In this document: positions 1 to 8,009 of the stretch, piece by piece
How positions within the stretch are numbered: position 1 is the first letter of the stretch
Layout: every line of letters starts with the position of its first letter
NCBI GenBank assembly: GCA_964481145.1
Contig: CAYZTA010000019.1
Location: 26,231 to 90,230, forward strand
Reading direction: 5' to 3'
Length of the DNA: 64,000 nt
Source: Sandaracinus sp964481145
GTDB lineage: Bacteria; Myxococcota_A; Polyangia; Polyangiales; Sandaracinaceae
Made by a program: the position numbers and the translations under genes
Notes under the pieces: model-generated
The model's input: only the letters and a program-made list of their open reading frames with translations
Told to the model about the DNA's origin: nothing
Database searches by the model: none

Positions 1-1
1 G

Positions 2-346
2 GTGCTCGGGCCGCTCTCGCTCGAGCTCACCGACCCGCAGCCGTTGCCGTCGTCGTCCTTCGGTGTTCTGCCCGGTCAGTACTGCGATCTTCGTCTTACC
101 GTCGATGGCATCGCGATCCGCGCGGGCGGCGGCACGCTCTCTCTCGAGGCGCGCGTGACGCGCGACGTGCTGCTGCGCATGCCCCGCCAAGCACTCGACG
201 CGGCGGGACGAGAAGCACATATCGTGGTGCTCGCCTCGACCACGACGCTGCTCGACGACTTCGACCCGACGCGGAACGATCGCGAGGTCGCGGCGATACG
301 AGCGCTCGGTGCGGCGCTCCGCGCGCTGCGCGTCACGGCCGAGTAG
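2..346 (+). CDS. C-terminal fragment of an unrecognised protein
   Basis: The window opens inside this reading frame, which ends with TAG at 344-346, so only about the last 114 residues are seen and the GTG at base 2 need not be the start. The visible part alternates short hydrophobic strands with acidic stretches, has no cysteine and shows no motif I recognise. It ends 58 bases before the preferred start of the PEP carboxylase gene. I cannot assign a function. Confidence 0.5.
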   Translation: MLGPLSLELTDPQPLPSSSFGVLPGQYCDLRLTVDGIAIRAGGGTLSLEARVTRDVLLRMPRQALDAAGREAHIVVLASTTTLLDDFDPTRNDREVAAIRALGAALRALRVTAE

Positions 347-404
347 GATGAGCCACTCGACGAAACTCCTCGTCGGCAACTCCACTCCGGGTCACGCTCT
401 TGCC

Positions 405-2927
405 ATGAGAACGATTGGGCAAGACGTGAATCGGCTGGGGCATGTGCTCGGAACGGTGTTGCGCGAACAAGAGGGGGATACGTTTTTCGAGCTCGTCGAG
501 GAGGTGCGCACCCGGACCAAAACGCTCCGTGAAGCAGGACTCGACACGTCCCCTCTTCAGGCGCGGCTCGCGGAGGTGAACCTCACGGACGCCGAAGGCC
601 TCGTGCGCGCGTTCTCGCTCTATTTCCAGCTCGTCAACATGGCTGAAGAGCACGAACGCGTGCGACGTGTGCAAAAGGCGCCAGGGCCGCGCAAAGAAGG
701 AATCGAAGACGCGCTTTTCCAACTCCAAGCGCGCGGGCTTTCCGTGGACGATGTTCTTTCGCTGATCGAGCGCGTCGAGCTCGGCCTCACCTTCACCGCG
801 CACCCGACCGAAATGCGCAGACGCACCGTGCGCCAGCACCTCACCGCCATCGCGAGCGAGATCAAAACGCTCGATGATCCTGCGTCGATCGAACGTGTGA
901 CAGCGCACGTCGAGGCCCTCTGGGGGACGCTCGAGCTGCGTCGCACTCAGCCGACGGTGCACGATGAAGTGCAGGGAGGCCTCGCTTACATCGACGTCAT
1001 CGAGAAAGTCCTCCCGATGATCGATCGCGATTTCGAGGAGGCTTTTCACAAAGTCTACGGGCGAAAGGTCGCACCGCGGCTCCCTCTCACATTCCACTCG
1101 TGGATGGGCGGTGATCGCGATGGCAACCCGAACGTCACCCCTCTCGCCACTCGCGAGACCTTCATATTTCACACCGAACGTGCGCGTGCATTCTTACGCG
1201 AAGCGATCGCAGACACGTACGGCAGCCTCAGCCAACACGAAAGCCGAGTTCACTTCGTCCCCGAAGAGATCCGAGGTCCCGAAGAACCGTGGCGCAAAAT
1301 CTTGCTCGAACTCCACGGTGCAATCGATTCCGATAGGGCGATCGATGTGCGTACCCCGCTCGTCGCGCTCGAACGCACACTCGAAGAAGCCGGACAGAAC
1401 CGCAGCGCGGTGGCGTTTGCACACCCGGTACGCGTTCAAGCCGAAGCCTTCGGGGTCCATTGGGTCTCGCTCGACATTCGTGAGCATTCGGAGAAGACCG
1501 GCGCCGCGGTCGCCGAGCTCTTCGCGCGCGCCGGCATCGATACGAACTATCGAGCGCAAAGTGAACATGCCCGGCGGGCGCTCTTGGTTCGCGAGCTCAC
1601 GACGAAGAGGCCGCTCCTCGCGGTGGGCGAAGCACTCTCGCCGGAGCTCGAATGGGTGCTCGAACCTTTGCGTGCGGCTCGTGATGCCATGCATCACGCG
1701 GGGCCTCGTGCGTTCGGCCGCTACGTGACGTCGATGAGCGAAGATGTCTCGGACCTCCTGGAGGTCCTCATCCTCGCACGAGAAGTCGGCGTGCACGTTC
1801 TGCCCGTGCCACTCTTCGAAACTCGTCACGATCTGATGCGCGCCCCCGAAGTGCTGCGTGAAGTACTCGCGATCCCCGAGTATCGCGCGCACCTCGGCGA
1901 TGACGTTCAAGAGGTGATGATCGGCTATAGCGACAGCAACAAGGACGCCGGCTTCTTCGCAGCCCACTGGGCGCTCTATGAAGCGCAGCGCCGCATGGCG
2001 GAGGTGGCACGGGCTGCGGGCGTGCGCTTCCGATTTTTTCACGGTCGCGGCACGAGCATCGGCCGCGGGGGCGGACCGATGGTGCGCGGCATCTTGGGTC
2101 AGCCCCCCGGCACGATTGGCGCAGGGCTTCGCATCACCGAACAGGGCGAGGCGCTCGCCGACAAGTACAGCCATCCTGAGCGCGCCCATCGCAACCTCGA
2201 ACAGTCCATGTATGGTCTATTGCTCGCTGCGGCGACCGAGCCTTCGATGCTTCCCCCCGCATGGAGCGATGCCCTCGATCGCGCTGCGGAGGCGAGCGTT
2301 CGTGAGTATCGGAGTCTCGTCGAAGACCCCACATTCATTCCGTTCTACGAAGCCGTCACGCCGATCTTGGAGTTCTCACGCCTGCGCATCGCATCGAGAC
2401 CCGTTCGCCGCCCCGGCGCCGCCACTCTCCAAAATCTTCGCGCGATCCCGTGGGTCATGTCGTGGATGCAAAACCGCGCGAGCTTGCCCGGCTGGTACGG
2501 CCTTCACGTCGCGCTCGAGTCGCTCGGCACAGAAATGAGCCAGAGACTCTACACAGAAGCTCCGTTTTTCCGCGCCATGGTCGACAACGCGCAGATGGGA
2601 CTCGCGATGAGTGATCCGGCGATCTTTCGCGCCTACCTCACCCTCGCCCCTCCGGGTCATGTGCTCGGCGAACGCATCCTCACGGCACGTGAAGAAACCA
2701 TTGCGCGCATCACCGAGATCACGAAGGCGCCCTTGCTCGCCTCCGAGCCCGCGATCGCGCGCTCCATCGCACTTCGCAATCCGTATGTCGAGCCGATCCA
2801 TCGCTTGCAAGTCGAGCTCTTGCGCCGCGCGCGCGCTTCGGGTGCACAAGAGATCGACCCCCTGCTCGAGCGGGCGCTCTTGCTCTCGATTCACGGCATT
2901 GCTGCAGGCGTCCGCAACGCTGGGTGA
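405..2927 (+). CDS. ppc: phosphoenolpyruvate carboxylase
   Basis: Phosphoenolpyruvate carboxylase adds bicarbonate to PEP to give oxaloacetate, refilling the TCA cycle from the cytoplasm. The 840-residue product has the family's landmarks: FTAHPTE near residue 133 with the catalytic His, SWMGGDRDGNP, the GYSDSNKDAG loop, FHGRGTSIGRGGGP with the catalytic His/Arg, and the C-terminal signature NPYVEPIHRLQ with an ending of the HGIAAGVRNAG type. Length is close to the usual 850-930. ATG 405 was chosen because MRTIGQDVNRLG resembles normal N-termini. ATG 348 and a start at 309 are also in frame but give an extra tail without family character. No partner gene is visible nearby, and it appears to be transcribed alone or with the SUI1-domain gene 61 bases downstream. 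Confidence 0.96.
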   Translation: MRTIGQDVNRLGHVLGTVLREQEGDTFFELVEEVRTRTKTLREAGLDTSPLQARLAEVNLTDAEGLVRAFSLYFQLVNMAEEHERVRRVQKAPGPRKEGIEDALFQLQARGLSVDDVLSLIERVELGLTFTAHPTEMRRRTVRQHLTAIASEIKTLDDPASIERVTAHVEALWGTLELRRTQPTVHDEVQGGLAYIDVIEKVLPMIDRDFEEAFHKVYGRKVAPRLPLTFHSWMGGDRDGNPNVTPLATRETFIFHTERARAFLREAIADTYGSLSQHESRVHFVPEEIRGPEEPWRKILLELHGAIDSDRAIDVRTPLVALERTLEEAGQNRSAVAFAHPVRVQAEAFGVHWVSLDIREHSEKTGAAVAELFARAGIDTNYRAQSEHARRALLVRELTTKRPLLAVGEALSPELEWVLEPLRAARDAMHHAGPRAFGRYVTSMSEDVSDLLEVLILAREVGVHVLPVPLFETRHDLMRAPEVLREVLAIPEYRAHLGDDVQEVMIGYSDSNKDAGFFAAHWALYEAQRRMAEVARAAGVRFRFFHGRGTSIGRGGGPMVRGILGQPPGTIGAGLRITEQGEALADKYSHPERAHRNLEQSMYGLLLAAATEPSMLPPAWSDALDRAAEASVREYRSLVEDPTFIPFYEAVTPILEFSRLRIASRPVRRPGAATLQNLRAIPWVMSWMQNRASLPGWYGLHVALESLGTEMSQRLYTEAPFFRAMVDNAQMGLAMSDPAIFRAYLTLAPPGHVLGERILTAREETIARITEITKAPLLASEPAIARSIALRNPYVEPIHRLQVELLRRARASGAQEIDPLLERALLLSIHGIAAGVRNAG

Positions 2928-2988
2928 AGACCATCGTCCCTTTCTGAGAGAGATGGTGCATTGCGCCACGCGCGTGAAGGAACGGGGA

Positions 2989-3843
2989 ATGCACCCGGGA
3001 CGAGACGCGATGACGACCCCGTCTTGCCCGCCCCATGCACCCCCCCAAAGCGAGCCGGTCATCCTCCATGCATGGCGAATCCGGCTATGCGCCCGTGGCC
3101 TTCGAGAAGCACACGAACGAATCCAACGAGCCGCCGGCAACGGTGGCCTCACATTTCGGCAAGCACTCACGATCGCCCGATCGATGGATGCAGCGGCCAG
3201 CACACTCGAACGAACCGCCGCGGGTCTCGACGCGAACTCCGAGCTCCGCACGCTCGCCGACGCTGTGCTCGCAGCCTTCGCGACATGGCGCGTGGCCGAG
3301 CCGCGCACGAACGAATCCACGAACGCGGCCTTGGATCTCGGCGCAAAAGTCCACGCCCTCGAAGCGCTCGCGGTCAAAGCGAGCACACCTGGGTTCAAAC
3401 ACGCACGAACGGAGCTGGCAACCGCCCAAAGCCACGCTACCGTCGAGGACGTGTCCGACAAATCCAAATCCAAATCCACCGAATCGCCCCAACTCAAGAG
3501 CTCGCCGTTTGCCTCGCTCGAATCGTTGCGGGAGGATTTGCCCGAAGGGCCCGCACAAGCCGAACTTCCTCCCAACGAGGAGACGTCCGACGACGACAAG
3601 TCCCTCCGCAGCAAAATCGTCATCAGCAAAACGCGCAAAGGACGCGGTGGGAAAACAGTCACCGTGATCACCGGGATCACCGACGCGAAGCTGCGCGATG
3701 AGATTGCAAAGGAGCTGCGCACAGCGCTCGGCTGCGGCGTGAAAGCTCAAGGAAACGACATCGTCGCGCAGGGCGCGCAAGAAGCGCGCGTCCGAGAATT
3801 CCTCGAAGCGCGCGGCGCCAAACACATCGTCACTGGCACATAA
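2989..3843 (+). CDS. SUI1/eIF1-like domain protein with a long N-terminal extension
   Basis: The last ~80 residues of this 284-residue protein match the SUI1/eIF1 (YciH) fold: a TRKGRGGKTVTVITG strand-loop followed by LRDEIAKELRTALGCG and an acidic-to-basic end. In bacteria, YciH proteins are normally little more than this domain (about 100 residues) and are thought to act at translation initiation. Here about 200 residues precede it: a helical, Ala/Arg-rich segment (about 20-135), then a Ser/Lys/Pro/Glu-rich probable linker. I recognise no domain in the extension. ATG 2989 is preferred because AAGGAA lies six bases upstream. ATG 2953 and ATG 3013 are alternatives. Cytoplasmic, with no signal peptide. 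Assignment of the SUI1 domain is solid; the role of the fusion is unknown. Confidence 0.85.
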   Translation: MHPGRDAMTTPSCPPHAPPQSEPVILHAWRIRLCARGLREAHERIQRAAGNGGLTFRQALTIARSMDAAASTLERTAAGLDANSELRTLADAVLAAFATWRVAEPRTNESTNAALDLGAKVHALEALAVKASTPGFKHARTELATAQSHATVEDVSDKSKSKSTESPQLKSSPFASLESLREDLPEGPAQAELPPNEETSDDDKSLRSKIVISKTRKGRGGKTVTVITGITDAKLRDEIAKELRTALGCGVKAQGNDIVAQGAQEARVREFLEARGAKHIVTGT

Positions 3844-3919
3844 CTGACCAGAGTCGCATTGATCCTGTATAGTTTTCGAGCCTGCGAGCGCGGGCTTCGT
3901 GACAGGAGGCGGCGGGTCG

Positions 3920-4348
3920 TCACGAGCCATCCCCGGCTTCGAGACGGGCCTCGAAGCGCACCTCGACGTGAGGAGCCAGGGTCGCACGCACCGAGCAATA
4001 TTTCTCGACGCTGAGTGTCACTGCGCGTTTCAGTTTGTGCTCGTCGACGGCACCTCGCGCGATGAAGATCAACTTCATGTGCGTGAATGGCGCTGGTACC
4101 CCTTCTGCGCGCTCACCCTCGATCTCGATGCGCAAGTCCTCGAGCGGCTCACGCTGTTTCTTCAAGATCGCGACCACATCCATCGCGCTACAGCTCGCGA
4201 TCGCGGCGAGCAGAAGCTCCATTGGCCTCATGCCGCGCCCTTCGCCGCCCATCGCTGGCGCGCCATCCACGACGAGCTTGCCGCCCGAACCGCCTTCGGC
4301 TTCGAACGCCGCGGGCCCGACCTTCGAAAGCGTGACCCGCATCGTCAT
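3920..4348 (-). CDS. OsmC-family protein
   Basis: OsmC/Ohr-family proteins are small cytoplasmic thiol peroxidases that reduce organic hydroperoxides, or relatives of unknown substrate. The 142-residue product has the fold's central helix with ASCSAMDVV (Cys53) and the second conserved cysteine in SVEKYCSV (Cys118), spaced as expected for the redox pair. A glycine-rich MGGEGRGMRPMELLLAAI segment precedes the first Cys, as in the YhfA-like branch. Its ATG overlaps the stop of cysM by four bases (ATGA), so it is translated from the same mRNA. Linkage to cysteine synthesis suggests a sulfur or oxidative-stress theme, but that is inference. Confidence 0.9.
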   Translation of the reverse strand: MTMRVTLSKVGPAAFEAEGGSGGKLVVDGAPAMGGEGRGMRPMELLLAAIASCSAMDVVAILKKQREPLEDLRIEIEGERAEGVPAPFTHMKLIFIARGAVDEHKLKRAVTLSVEKYCSVRATLAPHVEVRFEARLEAGDGS

Positions 4349-5253
4349 CGCGTCCCCTCCGCATCGAAAAGCGCGGACGACAAATATCGATCTCCGCGAT
4401 CACACAAAATACACACCACCACACCATCTTCCTCTTTGGCCGCGAGCTCGCTGCACACTTTGCGCGCCGCCCACACCGCACCTCCCGAGCTCGCCCCCAC
4501 GAACACACCCTCGCTCCGCGCGAGCCGTCGCGTCGTCTCCTCCGCGTCGCGCTGATCCACGTCGATGATGCGATCCACCCGCTCCGGCTCGTAGATCTTC
4601 GGCAAATACGCCGCTGGCCACCTGCGAATCCCGGGAATGCTCGAGTTCTCCGTCGGCTGGCAGCCCGCGATCGTGATGCTCGCGCGCTGCTCCTTGAGAT
4701 AACGCGACACCCCCATGATCGTCCCGGTCGTGCCCATCGCGCTCACGAAATGCGTGATCGTGCCCCCCGTATCACGCCAAATCTCAGGCCCTGTCGACTC
4801 GTAATGCGCGTGCCAGTTATCGGGATTCGCGAACTGATCGAGCATGAGCACTCCGCCCTCTCCAATCTTCGCTCGCGCAGCATCGATCGCCCCTTCCATC
4901 CCGCCTTCGGCAGGTGTCAGAGTCACAGTCGCTCCCAGTGCGCGCATTTGGCGGACACGCTCCGCAGTCGCGTTGCTCGGCATCACGAGCTCGAGCGGAT
5001 AACCGCGCGCCGCCGCGATCATCGCGAGCGCGATTCCCGTGTTGCCGCTCGTCGGCTCGACGATGCGCATCCCAGGACGCAGCTCCCCTCGCTCTTCGGC
5101 GCGGAGGATCATCGAACGGGCTGGGCGATCTTTCACGCTGCCCCCCGGATTGTTTCCCTCGAGCTTTCCGTAAAGCTTCACCGAAGGTCGCGCCACACCC
5201 GTTTCGAGCTCGACCAGCGGAGTCGAACCAACCAACTCTAAAATTCTCGACAT
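4345..5253 (-). CDS. cysM: cysteine synthase (O-acetylserine sulfhydrylase, CysM type)
   Basis: This PLP enzyme makes L-cysteine from O-acetylserine and sulfide or thiosulfate. The 302 residues show the PLP-lysine motif EGNNPGGSVKDRPA (Lys41), the substrate loop PTSGNTGIALAM and the phosphate-binding loop SAMGTTGTIMG. The NNPxGSVKDRPA form and length near 300 fit CysM better than CysK. The frame stays open far upstream across the opposite strand of cysE, but the true start is the ATG at 5253, because MSRILELVGSTPLVEL is the standard N-terminus. It is divergent from the serine acetyltransferase gene, with only 45 bases between starts, so the two promoters must overlap. It is followed by the OsmC gene with a four-base overlap. 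Confidence 0.94.
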   Translation of the reverse strand: MSRILELVGSTPLVELETGVARPSVKLYGKLEGNNPGGSVKDRPARSMILRAEERGELRPGMRIVEPTSGNTGIALAMIAAARGYPLELVMPSNATAERVRQMRALGATVTLTPAEGGMEGAIDAARAKIGEGGVLMLDQFANPDNWHAHYESTGPEIWRDTGGTITHFVSAMGTTGTIMGVSRYLKEQRASITIAGCQPTENSSIPGIRRWPAAYLPKIYEPERVDRIIDVDQRDAEETTRRLARSEGVFVGASSGGAVWAARKVCSELAAKEEDGVVVCILCDRGDRYLSSALFDAEGTR

Positions 5254-5298
5254 CGTAGGCTCGCCGCTCCCTTCACCGGCGGGTAACTTAGCTCGTAC

Positions 5299-6210
5299 AT
5301 GCCTCAGATGCGAAGAGAGCCCAAGCGGTACCGAGAACTCGAAGCCACCATCGACGCGGTCACTGCAAGCTATACCGGTGCGCTCGAAATCGACACGCTC
5401 GAGAGCGCAGCACTTCCGAACAAGCGCAGCGTCATCGAGGCGATCGATCATCTGCGCTCCACGATCTTCGTAGGCTTTTACAGCACCTGTGCGCTCAACG
5501 GCGACAATCTCAGGCAGACCATCGCAGGGCACCTTTACTCCGCCTATCGGCTCTTGGTCGAACAGGTCGAGCGCGCGTTGACCTACGACAGCTGGATGGG
5601 TCGATCGGGGTGCACATCGCCCACGGATTCCGGCGAAGAGATCGTCCTCGGACTCTTTCGAGAGTTGCCCGCCCTTCGCGCCATGCTGAACGGCGATGTG
5701 CGCGCTGCATACGAGGGCGATCCGGCCGCCAAGAACATCGAAGAAATCGTATTCAGCTATCCATCCATCGAAGCCGTGACTGCATATCGCATCGCGCATT
5801 GGCTCCATCGCACGGGCGTGCCGATGATTCCGCGCATCATCACCGAACATGCCCACGCCCGCACCGGAATCGACATCAACCCTGGAGCAAAGATCGGGGC
5901 TCGCTTCTTCATCGATCACGGCACGGGCACCGTGATCGGAGAGACCGCCGTCATCGGCGATGACGTCAAACTCTATCAAGGCGTCACGCTCGGTGCGCTC
6001 AGCGTTCCCCATCGCGATGAAGAATCGAAAAAGCGTCACCCTACCCTCGAAGACAGCGTCACGATCTATGCGGGGGCGACCATCCTCGGAGGCGACACTG
6101 TGATCGGCAAAGGATCGATTGTGGGCGGCAATGTCTGGATCACGAAATCAGTTGCTCCTGGCTCGAAAGTCTTCGGTCGCGGAAGGAATGGCACCGACAT
6201 CGACGAGTGA
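5299..6210 (+). CDS. cysE: serine O-acetyltransferase
   Basis: Acetylates L-serine with acetyl-CoA, giving the O-acetylserine used by the divergent CysM. The 303-residue protein has the all-helical N-terminal SAT domain (to about residue 180) and a C-terminal left-handed beta-helix of hexapeptide repeats (GIDINPGAKIG, IGETAVIGDDV, IYAGATILGG, IGKGSIVGGNVW). The catalytic FFIDHGTGTVIGE histidine is present. It is longer than E. coli CysE and resembles the larger, EpsC-like serine acetyltransferases. The C-terminus ends in Ile-Asp-Glu rather than a plain terminal Ile, so classic formation of the cysteine-synthase complex is uncertain. ATG 5299 is used; ATG 5308 is also possible. Confidence 0.93.
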   Translation: MPQMRREPKRYRELEATIDAVTASYTGALEIDTLESAALPNKRSVIEAIDHLRSTIFVGFYSTCALNGDNLRQTIAGHLYSAYRLLVEQVERALTYDSWMGRSGCTSPTDSGEEIVLGLFRELPALRAMLNGDVRAAYEGDPAAKNIEEIVFSYPSIEAVTAYRIAHWLHRTGVPMIPRIITEHAHARTGIDINPGAKIGARFFIDHGTGTVIGETAVIGDDVKLYQGVTLGALSVPHRDEESKKRHPTLEDSVTIYAGATILGGDTVIGKGSIVGGNVWITKSVAPGSKVFGRGRNGTDIDE

Positions 6211-6256
6211 GAATCGCATCTGCCTCGGGGTGGTATTCAGTGTCCGTGGGCTCCAC

Positions 6257-7039
6257 ATGATCGTGATGCCGACAGCGCTCGTCACGGGTGGAAATCGTGG
6301 AATCGGACTCGAAGTCTGTCGTGGGCTTGGAAAGCGTGGATATCGCGTGCTCCTCGCCGCGCGCGACCCGAGATCCGGAAAAGAAGCGACCGACGAACTT
6401 CGTCGAGAAGGGCTGGAGGTCCACGCACGTGTGTTGGACGTCGAGGATCGGTCGAGCATCGAGGCACTCACCCGCGATCTCGAACACGAGGGACTCGACA
6501 CCCTCGTCAACAATGCAGGCATTGCCCTCGAGGGCTTCGACGCGAGCGTCGTGAGGCGAACTCTCGCGACGAACGTCGAAGGCGCGCTCGATGTCACCGA
6601 GGCGCTCGCTCCTCACCTCTCGCGTGGCGCGCGGGTCGTGATGGTCTCGAGCGGTCTCGGTGTGCTCGAAGGTCTCTCGCCCACCATTCGGGCGCGCTTC
6701 GACCCTCCGGAGAGCCGCGACGCCGTTCTCCAAGCAACCCGCGACTTTCTTCGTGCCGTGGAACGCGGAACCGAAGCGGCCGAGGGGTGGCCGCGCTCGG
6801 CTTATCGCGTCTCCAAAGTCGCGCTGAATGCGCTCACACGCCTTCTTGCGGACGAGTTCCGTGAACATGGGGTGCTCGTCAACGCCGTCGATCCCGGCTG
6901 GGTGCGCACACGCATGGGGGGTCCTTCGGCATCGCGTTCGCCAGAGGAAGGTGCCCGTGGGATCATCTGGGCTGCCACGCTTCCTTCAGACGGTCCGACG
7001 GGCGGTTTCTTCCGCGACGGGCACGCGCAGCATTTTTGA
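6257..7039 (+). CDS. short-chain dehydrogenase/reductase
   Basis: A classical SDR of 260 residues with the Rossmann motif TGGNRGIG near the N-terminus, the NNAG motif, the active-site serine in MVSSGLG and the catalytic YRVSK (Tyr-x-x-x-Lys), followed by VNAVDPGWVRT. The roughly 40-residue insertion before the catalytic Tyr (the LSPTIRARFDPPESRD region) resembles the carbonyl-reductase (CBR1-like) group, which reduces ketones and quinones with NADPH. Substrate cannot be told from sequence. ATG 6257 gives MIVMPTALVTGG; ATG 6266 is equally good. It begins 46 bases after cysE on the same strand and converges on the CBS-domain gene with only 12 bases between stops. Confidence 0.88.
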   Translation: MIVMPTALVTGGNRGIGLEVCRGLGKRGYRVLLAARDPRSGKEATDELRREGLEVHARVLDVEDRSSIEALTRDLEHEGLDTLVNNAGIALEGFDASVVRRTLATNVEGALDVTEALAPHLSRGARVVMVSSGLGVLEGLSPTIRARFDPPESRDAVLQATRDFLRAVERGTEAAEGWPRSAYRVSKVALNALTRLLADEFREHGVLVNAVDPGWVRTRMGGPSASRSPEEGARGIIWAATLPSDGPTGGFFRDGHAQHF

Positions 7040-7051
7040 TCGACAGCAGGA

Positions 7052-7480
7052 TCACGCTCCACGCGATCCTGGTGTCGCCAAGCGCTCACGTAGAAGCTCC
7101 GAAAGCGCGCGACACGCATCCACCGTCGTGAAGATGCCGACCACCTTCTGGTTCTGCAACACCACCGCCGATCCATATTTTCGCTCGGCCATCTCCGACG
7201 CGACCTCATCGAGCAACGCCTCGGGCGACACGGCGTATACATCGGTCGTCATCGCCTCTTCGACCGTCGTATCCCTCTCGCTCGCATCCATCATCGATGT
7301 GATGAGCCCCACATCGCGCTCGGTCAGGATACCGACCAACCGCCCTCCCTCGAGCACCGGAAGGTGACGAATATGGTGTTCGTGCATCATCGCATGCGCG
7401 ACACGCAGCGGCTGCGCGCGCCCAATCGAATGCGGCGCAGTGCTCATGTATTTCTGGACACGGGGAATGGACTTGCTCAT
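7052..7480 (-). CDS. CBS-domain pair protein
   Basis: Two tandem CBS domains fill nearly the whole 142-residue protein: the first around VQKYMSTAPHSIG to LVGILTERDVGLI, the second around VEEAMTTDVYAVSP to VVGIFTTVDACRAL. Free-standing CBS pairs (Bateman modules) usually bind adenosyl ligands such as AMP or ATP and act as energy sensors. No catalytic or membrane domain is attached. The ATG at 7480 is used; ATGs at 7489 and 7504 would add three or eight residues. It converges with the SDR gene. The target it regulates cannot be deduced. Confidence 0.88.
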   Translation of the reverse strand: MSKSIPRVQKYMSTAPHSIGRAQPLRVAHAMMHEHHIRHLPVLEGGRLVGILTERDVGLITSMMDASERDTTVEEAMTTDVYAVSPEALLDEVASEMAERKYGSAVVLQNQKVVGIFTTVDACRALSELLRERLATPGSRGA

Positions 7481-7631
7481 GCAAGACATCTGAGCATCTC
7501 GCATGCCACTTCATCCCAACAAAAAAGCTCGCATTTCGTAAGTAAAATCGATTGAAGCGCACCAACTGCACAGGAGCCCTGCAAGACCTGCGCAGCCACC
7601 ATGGTCTACGAAATGCATTCGTCAACGCATC

Positions 7632-7928
7632 ATGCCGAAAGCCTGGAACAACAAAGACGAACGAAAATACGAACACATCAAGGAAAATGCCGAAAAGCGA
7701 GGTGTCTCTGAAGATAGAGCCGAAGAGATCGCCGCGAGAACGGTGAACAAGCAACGGCGTCTCGAGGGCCGCACGCCGAATGAAAAGACACAGGGAACTG
7801 GCAATCCGAATCTCTCCTATGAGGAACGCACCCGAGACGAACTCGTCAATCTCGCCAAAGAGCGTGGCATCGAGTCACCCTCGAGAAAAACGAAGGACGA
7901 GTTGGTACGCGCATTGCGTCATTCCTGA
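7632..7928 (+). CDS. small Rho_N/SAP-like helix-extension-helix protein
   Basis: A 98-residue, very charged protein. Residues about 1-55 (KAWNNKDERKYEHIKENAEKRG, AEEIAARTVNKQRR) match small proteins often labelled plasmid stabilization or DUF7218-like. Residues about 63-97 (RTRDELVNLAKERGIE, KTKDELVRALR) match the Rho termination-factor N-terminal (SAP-like) fold, which binds nucleic acid. The function in bacteria is not established; it is common as a lone chromosomal gene. About 150 bases upstream hold no gene or clear signal that I can support. Confidence 0.8.
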   Translation: MPKAWNNKDERKYEHIKENAEKRGVSEDRAEEIAARTVNKQRRLEGRTPNEKTQGTGNPNLSYEERTRDELVNLAKERGIESPSRKTKDELVRALRHS

Positions 7929-8009
7929 ATGCTCAATTGCACAATAAGCGGACGATTCCATCGTTGACGTTATCTCGGGCACCTGAGAGGCTGGTGTTGG
8001 AGGAACGTC

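Noticed and set aside
348..404. In-frame ATG 348 as the start of ppc
   Set aside because: It adds 19 residues unlike PEP carboxylase N-termini; ATG 405 fits the family, though the longer form cannot be fully excluded.
5254..6039. Upstream extension of the cysM frame to 564 codons
   Set aside because: The extra part is the complement of the cysE gene and has no cysteine-synthase sequence; the family N-terminus begins at 5253.
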